From Verrucomicrobiales bacterium (GTDB lineage: Bacteria > Verrucomicrobiota > Verrucomicrobiia > Limisphaerales > JAFMIX01), in the NCBI GenBank assembly GCA_017853785.1, contig JAFMIX010000057.1:1-10418 (forward strand): a DNA stretch of 10,418 nucleotides. The letters are read 5' to 3'. The notes under the pieces are model-generated. The model ran no database searches. It had not been told where the DNA came from and was given only the letters and a program-made list of their open reading frames with translations. This document shows positions 6,474 to 10,418 of this stretch, piece by piece (the stretch's first letter is position 1; every line of letters begins with the position of its first letter). The position numbers were made by a program, and so were the translations under genes.

Positions 6474-7916
6474 ATGTCGCCGCTCAATTTCTATGCCCGC
6501 TGGCGCGTTCCGGCCGGCGGCGTCGCCCGCTTGCACGAGGGCGTGACGCCACCGCCGGAGAAACTGCTCCAAGCCATCTGGCAGCAGCAGCGGCTTCAGC
6601 GCGACCGGTTGCGGACGTTGGACGGGCGGAGCGTGCGGGTGATTCATCCGGGTTTCCACAATCGCGCGGCAGGACCGGATTTTCGCAGTGCGGTGATCCA
6701 GTTCGAGGCCGAGCCGCCGCGTTCCGGCGATGTGGAGATTGATCTGGTTTCCGGCGGTTGGCGCACGCACGGGCACGCGGCCAATCCTGATTTCAAGAAC
6801 GTCATCCTGCACGTCGTGTGGGAAGCCGGGCGCGATGTCACCGGGCTGCCCGCAACCTTGGCGTTGCCCGCTGTGCTGGACGCGCCATTGCGGGAACTGG
6901 ACCTGTGGTGTGGCGGCGAACCGGCGGAAAGTCTGCCGGAGAATTTTCGGGGGCGTTGCGCCGCCCCGTTGCGCGATTTGCCGCCGGAAAAGTTGTCCGG
7001 GTTGTTAACGCAGGCGGCGACGGTGCGACTGCACGGCAAGGCGTCGGCGTTCGCGGCGCGGGCACGGCAGGCGGGCTGGGAGCAGGCGTTATGGGAGGGC
7101 TTGTTCCGCGCGCTCGGCTACAAACAGAACGTCTGGCCGATGCAGCGGCTGGCGGAGTTGCGGTCAGAATTGCACGCAGGGAAAAAGGCGGACGCGCTCA
7201 CGCTGCAATCGCGACTGCTCGGCATCGGCGGTTTGCTGCCAACGGAGCTGACGCGCGCGCAGTCAGGCCCGGATGATTATCTGCGGCGCGTGTGGGACTT
7301 CTGGTGGCGCGAGCGCGAGGAGTTCGGCGGGTTGATCCTGCCGCGCGCGGCGTGGAAGTTCAACGGCCTGCGCCCGGCGAATCACCCGCAGCGGCGGCTC
7401 GCGCTCGCGGCGCATTGGCTGGCGGCGGGAAATTTGCCGGCGCGGCTGGAGCGGTGGTGTGTGGCGGCGGAGTCTTCGGCGGAGGCTTTGTTGGAAGTCT
7501 TGCAGGTGGAGCGCGATGATTTCTGGTCGTGGCACTGGACATTGCGTTCAGCGCGGCTCGCTAAACCGCAACCGTTGCTGGGCGTCACGCGGGTGACCGA
7601 CTTGGCGGTGAACGTGGTGCTGCCGTGGTTGTGGTCGCGGGCGCACGAGGGTGGAAGCGTGGAACTGCAGCGCGAGATCGAGCGGCGGTATTTCTCATGG
7701 CCGGCCGCGGAGGATAATGCGGTGCTGAAGCTGGCGCGGCAGCGCTTGCTGAGCGGGGCCGGGCGGAAGTTGTTCGCCACGGCGGCGGCGCAGCAGGGCT
7801 TGCAGCAGATCGTGCGGGACTTCTGCGACGCCTCGAACGCGGCGTGCGACGCGTGCCGGTTTCCGGACTTGGTGCGCACGTGGGCGGCGACCCCGGCGGA
7901 TTCTGCTGCGCCCTGA
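6474..7916 (+). CDS. DUF2851 family protein of unknown function
   Basis: A 480-residue soluble protein with no signal peptide or membrane helix. The N-terminal third carries the DUF2851 landmarks: RVIHPGFHNRAAGPDFRSA (55-73), SGDVEID (84-90), GWRTHGHAANPDFKNVILHV (95-114) and VVW after it. The middle has WEQALWEGLFRALGYKQN (202-219) and the C-terminus a cysteine group at Cys451, Cys458 and Cys461 (DFCDASNAACDACRF), also a family habit and possibly a metal or structural site. The dense conserved H, D, E and N residues in the first third suggest an enzyme or nucleic-acid binding fold, but no activity is established for the family. Where I recall many homologues reading GDVEIH, this one reads GDVEID. 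I start at ATG 6474, which fits the family N-terminus (NFYARW...LHEGV); the frame is open further upstream but that part overlaps the protease gene. There is no clear Shine-Dalgarno. Confidence 0.88.
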   Translation: MSPLNFYARWRVPAGGVARLHEGVTPPPEKLLQAIWQQQRLQRDRLRTLDGRSVRVIHPGFHNRAAGPDFRSAVIQFEAEPPRSGDVEIDLVSGGWRTHGHAANPDFKNVILHVVWEAGRDVTGLPATLALPAVLDAPLRELDLWCGGEPAESLPENFRGRCAAPLRDLPPEKLSGLLTQAATVRLHGKASAFAARARQAGWEQALWEGLFRALGYKQNVWPMQRLAELRSELHAGKKADALTLQSRLLGIGGLLPTELTRAQSGPDDYLRRVWDFWWREREEFGGLILPRAAWKFNGLRPANHPQRRLALAAHWLAAGNLPARLERWCVAAESSAEALLEVLQVERDDFWSWHWTLRSARLAKPQPLLGVTRVTDLAVNVVLPWLWSRAHEGGSVELQREIERRYFSWPAAEDNAVLKLARQRLLSGAGRKLFATAAAQQGLQQIVRDFCDASNAACDACRFPDLVRTWAATPADSAAP

Positions 7917-7946
7917 TGGTCGCCGACCAGTGGCGGCATTACCACT

Positions 7947-7971
7947 GCGGAGCGACTTGTATGGGCTCCGC
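7947..7971 (+). terminator. Inverted repeat after the DUF2851 gene, possible terminator
   Basis: GCGGAGC at 7947-7953 pairs with GCTCCGC at 7965-7971 across an 11-nt loop, 30 nt after the DUF2851 stop. No T-run follows directly (a TTTT occurs only at 7991), so intrinsic termination is uncertain. A smaller 5-bp hairpin (TGGTC/GACCA, 7917-7929) directly follows the stop codon. Confidence 0.3.
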
Positions 7972-8030
7972 CTCCAAACCCAAGCCGCCGTTTTAAAGGC
8001 ATGACTGAGTTGAGGGTTGAATTGCCATGA

Positions 8031-8360
8031 GCGCCGTCACTGCGCCGCGCATTCAGCGAGATGACATATTGCTCGGCGCTGTCGCTGGAAAAACCAGGGC
8101 AGAGTGCGAAGGCAAAGAAGCTTCTTCGCGATCTGCTGACTTACGCGCAACAGTTGGCGAAGGCGAAAGCGAAGATTGATTACTTCGCTACCTCGCTGCC
8201 GAGGATGTTGTTGCTCGATGATAATCTGCAGCGCCGGCAGGAGGCGCCGGCGCGACTGGGTCTCGGTCGGAAAGTTCAAGCCAAGAAGCTGCTTGCCATC
8301 GTGCTTCGGCGCGATCCGAGTCACGCCCTGACCTCTGATTTGTTGGACAGCCGCAAGTGA
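8031..8360 (+). pseudogene. C-terminal remnant of a DUF5107/tetratricopeptide-repeat protein
   Basis: The frame from 8031 to the TAA-free stop TGA at 8358 encodes about 109 residues. EMTYCSALSLEKPGQSAKAK resembles a tetratricopeptide helix pair, KIDYFATSLPRMLLLDDNLQ (the block at about 8172-8231) is the hallmark C-terminal motif of DUF5107/TPR proteins, and KKLLAIVLRRDPSHAL is the closing TPR helix. Full-length relatives have around 1000 residues or more with an N-terminal sugar-binding-like domain, so this is only a tail. An in-frame TGA at 8028 closes it on the left; the homology-like sequence (RRAFSEMTY) runs right up to that stop. Between the NLQRRQEA and LGLGRK segments the usual helix looks shortened. 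In the same frame, an ATG at 8001 begins a 9-codon piece (MTELRVELP) ending at the 8028 stop, which might be the old gene start after an internal deletion. An ATG at 8061 could still allow a 99-residue product. Confidence 0.62.
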
Positions 8361-8377
8361 TTCGTTAAGCTCCGGGC

Positions 8378-9874
8378 ATGGTTCAACGATTGCTGTTCCT
8401 GCTGCTGGCTGGTCTTTGTGGCAGCGCGCCGAGTCAGGCTGTGCCGGCGGTCGGGAAACCCAATATTGTTTTCTTCCTCGTGGACGACCTGGGCTACATG
8501 GACATCGGCGCGAACAATCCCAACAGTTTTTACGAAACACCGAACATCGACGCGCTCGCCAAGCGCGGGATGCGGTTTACGGACGCCTATGCGGCTTGCC
8601 CGGTTTGTTCGCCCACGCGAGCGAGTATTCTCACGGGCAAGTATCCGCAGCGCGTCGGCATCACGGATTACATCGGCGCGGCGCAACCGGGAAAGTGGAC
8701 GCGGCCCACGAAACTCCTGCCGGCGTCCTACGCCGAGGCGCTGCCGCTGCAGGCGACGACCCTGGCGGAATTGTTCAAGGCCGCTGGCTATGCGACGTTT
8801 TTTGCGGGCAAGTGGCATCTGGGCCCGACCAATCATTGGCCGGAAGACCAGGGCTTTGACACCAACATGGGCGGCGGCACGGCTGGCGGGCCTTACGGCG
8901 GCAAGAAATATTTCTCGCCCTATGGCAATCCGCGGTTATCTGACGGCCCGCCGGGCGAGCATCTGTGCGACCGCCTCGCGACAGAGACGGCGAAGTTCAT
9001 CCAGGCGAACAAGGATAAACCGTTCCTCGCCTACTTGAGTTTTTATTCCGTCCACACGCCATTGATGGCGCGGGAGGATTTGCAAAAAAAATACGAGGTC
9101 AAAGCCGCCGCGCTGCCCGACCGTTCCCCAAAATCGGGGCAGGAACGGGAGCGCCAGGTGCGGTTGGTGCAGGATCACGCGATCTACGCGGCGATGGTCG
9201 AGGCGATGGATCAGGCGGTGGGCAAGGTGTTGCAGGCGCTCGAAGCCGCGGGCGTGCGCGAGAAGACAATCGTGGTCTTCACGTCGGACAACGGCGGCCT
9301 GTCCACATCCGAAGGTTCGCCGACTTCCAACCTGCCTTTACGTGGCGGCAAGGGATGGGCGTATGAAGGCGGGGTGCGCGAGCCGTTGATCATCGCAGCT
9401 CCGGGCGTGACGAAAGCGGGAAGTGTTTGCGGCGCGGTGACGACCAGCCCGGACTTTTATCCGACGCTGCTGGAACTGGTCGGGCTGCCCGCGCTGCCGC
9501 AGCAGCATCAGGATGGCGTCAGCTTTGTGAAGGCGTTGCGCGGTGAGCCGCAAACGCGCGGCCCGGTGTTCTGGCATTATCCGCACTATGGCAATCAAGG
9601 CGGAGCGCCCTTTGGCGCGGTGCGGGATGGCGATTGGAAACTCATCGAGTGGTATGAAGACGGCGCAGTGGAACTGTTTAATCTCGCCACCGACCTGCGT
9701 GAAAAACACAATCTCGCAGCGGATGAACCCGGGCGTGTGAAAGTGCTGCTGGAAAAACTCCACACCTGGCGGGAGGATGTCGGCGCAAAAATGCCGACGC
9801 CAAACCCCGGTGCAAAAGCAAAACAAACTCCGGGCAAACACACAGCAGTTCGGGCAAAACTTACACCAGAGTAA
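8378..9874 (+). CDS. Secreted sulfatase of the arylsulfatase family (Cys-type)
   Basis: A 498-residue type I sulfatase that should hydrolyse sulfate esters, probably on sulfated polysaccharides or glycans outside the cytoplasm. Residues 1-22 (MVQRLLFLLLAGLCGSAPSQ and onward) form a signal peptide. Metal-site Asp36-Asp37 (FLVDDLGYMD), the formylglycine signature Cys77-Ser-Pro-Thr-Arg81 (CSPTRASILTGKYPQR), Lys145/His147 in the second signature (GYATFFAGKWHLG, 137-149), His226 (SVHTP), Asp304-Asn305 (TSDNGG) and Lys325 (RGGKG) are all present, so the enzyme looks catalytically complete. Cys77 must be converted to formylglycine by a maturase not in this window. The end (EDVGAKMPTPNPGAKAK) has the usual family terminus followed by a Lys-rich tail of about 20 residues. 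The ATG 8378 has no obvious Shine-Dalgarno and lies 17 nt after the TPR remnant, so its promoter probably lies inside that remnant. Exact sulfatase subfamily and substrate cannot be told. Confidence 0.95.
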   Translation: MVQRLLFLLLAGLCGSAPSQAVPAVGKPNIVFFLVDDLGYMDIGANNPNSFYETPNIDALAKRGMRFTDAYAACPVCSPTRASILTGKYPQRVGITDYIGAAQPGKWTRPTKLLPASYAEALPLQATTLAELFKAAGYATFFAGKWHLGPTNHWPEDQGFDTNMGGGTAGGPYGGKKYFSPYGNPRLSDGPPGEHLCDRLATETAKFIQANKDKPFLAYLSFYSVHTPLMAREDLQKKYEVKAAALPDRSPKSGQERERQVRLVQDHAIYAAMVEAMDQAVGKVLQALEAAGVREKTIVVFTSDNGGLSTSEGSPTSNLPLRGGKGWAYEGGVREPLIIAAPGVTKAGSVCGAVTTSPDFYPTLLELVGLPALPQQHQDGVSFVKALRGEPQTRGPVFWHYPHYGNQGGAPFGAVRDGDWKLIEWYEDGAVELFNLATDLREKHNLAADEPGRVKVLLEKLHTWREDVGAKMPTPNPGAKAKQTPGKHTAVRAKLTPE

Positions 9875-9977
9875 CAGAAGAAAGATGTGAGCACTGATTT
9901 TTTTTCGGACTTGGATATGGCGCAGCCTCGTCATCGGCCTGCTGGCCGCGAGCGGGTTCACTGCGGTGCTGTGGGCG

Positions 9978-10418
9978 GAACGGGCGTTGAAATCGGACGA
10001 TGTGCTGGTCTGGTTGCAGAAAGCCATCCAGCAGCATGGCGCGCGGGAAAATCTACAGGGCGACAACGGCTCGGAGTTCATCGCCAAGCAGGTGCAAGCA
10101 TGGGTCAAAGCTCAACAAATCAAACCGATCTACATCGAGCCGGGCAGTCCGTGGCAGAGCGGCTTTGTGGAAAGCTTTCATGGCCGGTTCCGGGACGAAT
10201 ATTTGAACCGGGAACAACTGTGGCCGTTGCCGGAGGCGCGGGTGGTCGTGGGCGACTACCGGCGGGAATACAATCAGGAGAGACCGCACAGCCGGTTGGG
10301 TTAGGAGAGTCCGGCGGGATTTGGGGCGCGGCGCGGTCCATTCCCCGCTCCGGTCGGGCTACGACTCCAACCAATGCTCGGACTAACACTTCACTGGTCC
10401 ATAAGGTTGAGCCCGGTC
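9978..10418 (+). pseudogene. IS3-family transposase remnant (orfB C-terminal integrase core), interrupted by TAG
   Basis: The frame encodes SDDVLVWLQKAIQQHGAREN, then DNGSEF with the second catalytic Asp (codon 10062), IYIEPGSPWQSGFVESFHGR with the catalytic Glu (codon 10170), and YNQERPHSRLG. The Asp and Glu are separated by 35 residues, the D,D(35)E spacing of IS3 and retroviral integrases. The first Asp and the whole N-terminal half are absent; 5' of about 9978 the same frame runs through an unrelated hydrophobic stretch back to a TGA at 9888. A TAG at 10302 falls exactly where relatives have the Tyr of 'HSSLGY.SPAEF', and the same frame continues ESPAGFGARRG, so it reads as a nonsense mutation. 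Near 10375 another frame reads TNTSLVHKVEPG, resembling IS3 transposase C-termini, so a frameshift may also exist. No terminal inverted repeats or target duplication are visible; the element runs to or past the window edge. A short GTG-initiated product from 9966 would be inactive. Confidence 0.82.

Noticed and set aside
6347..6487. Upstream extension of HtrA to 6487
   Set aside because: It would bury the likely promoter, overlap the DUF2851 start and put 47 residues before the signal peptide.
9338..10108. Minus-strand open frame of 256 codons across the end of the sulfatase and the IS fragment
   Set aside because: It spans two unrelated plus-strand genes, is rich in Cys, His and Arg, and has no recognisable domain.
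1..10418. CRISPR arrays, tRNA or rRNA genes, riboswitches, long direct repeats
   Set aside because: None was seen by eye. The GGCGGCG-like repetitiveness is ordinary GC-rich coding sequence.

Overview
The window looks like chromosomal DNA of a free-living, high-GC bacterium of the Planctomycetota-Verrucomicrobiota-Chlamydiota group, most likely a Verrucomicrobiota member near the Pedosphaera/Limisphaerales lineage. This is inference from gene content: a GldA/F/G-like exporter with a DUF4340 partner, DUF2851, a DUF5107-type tetratricopeptide remnant, a secreted arylsulfatase, and few strong Shine-Dalgarno sites. No rRNA, tRNA or CRISPR array was seen.

Left two thirds (1-6346, all minus strand; read from right to left). 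A secreted HtrA/Deg-type serine protease (4919-6346) is followed by four tightly packed genes: an ABC ATPase (3896-4849), an ABC-2-type permease (3144-3896), a GldG-like ABC auxiliary protein with two membrane anchors (1607-3142) and a membrane-anchored DUF4340 protein (1-1610, cut by the window edge). The last three junctions overlap by 1 nt (TGATG), are separated by 1 nt (TAA-C-ATG), and overlap by 4 nt (ATGA). These four therefore almost certainly form one translationally coupled unit that builds an envelope ABC complex. The protease lies 69 nt upstream on the same strand and may share the transcript. A good sigma-70-like promoter (TTGCAA, 17 nt, TAAAAT on the minus strand) sits 70-100 nt upstream of the protease start.

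Middle (6474-7916, plus strand). A DUF2851 protein of unknown function is transcribed divergently from the protease across a 127-nt gap. A 7-bp-stem inverted repeat follows its stop codon.

Right third (7917-10418, plus strand). This part is more eroded. It holds a roughly 110-codon C-terminal remnant of a DUF5107/tetratricopeptide protein (8031-8360), an apparently intact secreted sulfatase (8378-9874) that starts 17 nt after the remnant, and a decayed IS3-family transposase fragment (9978-10418). The IS fragment keeps the second D and the E of the DDE triad, 35 residues apart, but lacks the N-terminal half and carries an internal TAG. The 103 nt between the sulfatase and the IS fragment contain only a run of eight T (9898-9905).

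I did not find a clearly new system. The least understood parts are the GldA/F/G-like plus DUF4340 cassette, which is widespread but has no settled function outside gliding Bacteroidota, its proximity to an HtrA protease, and the DUF2851 protein.
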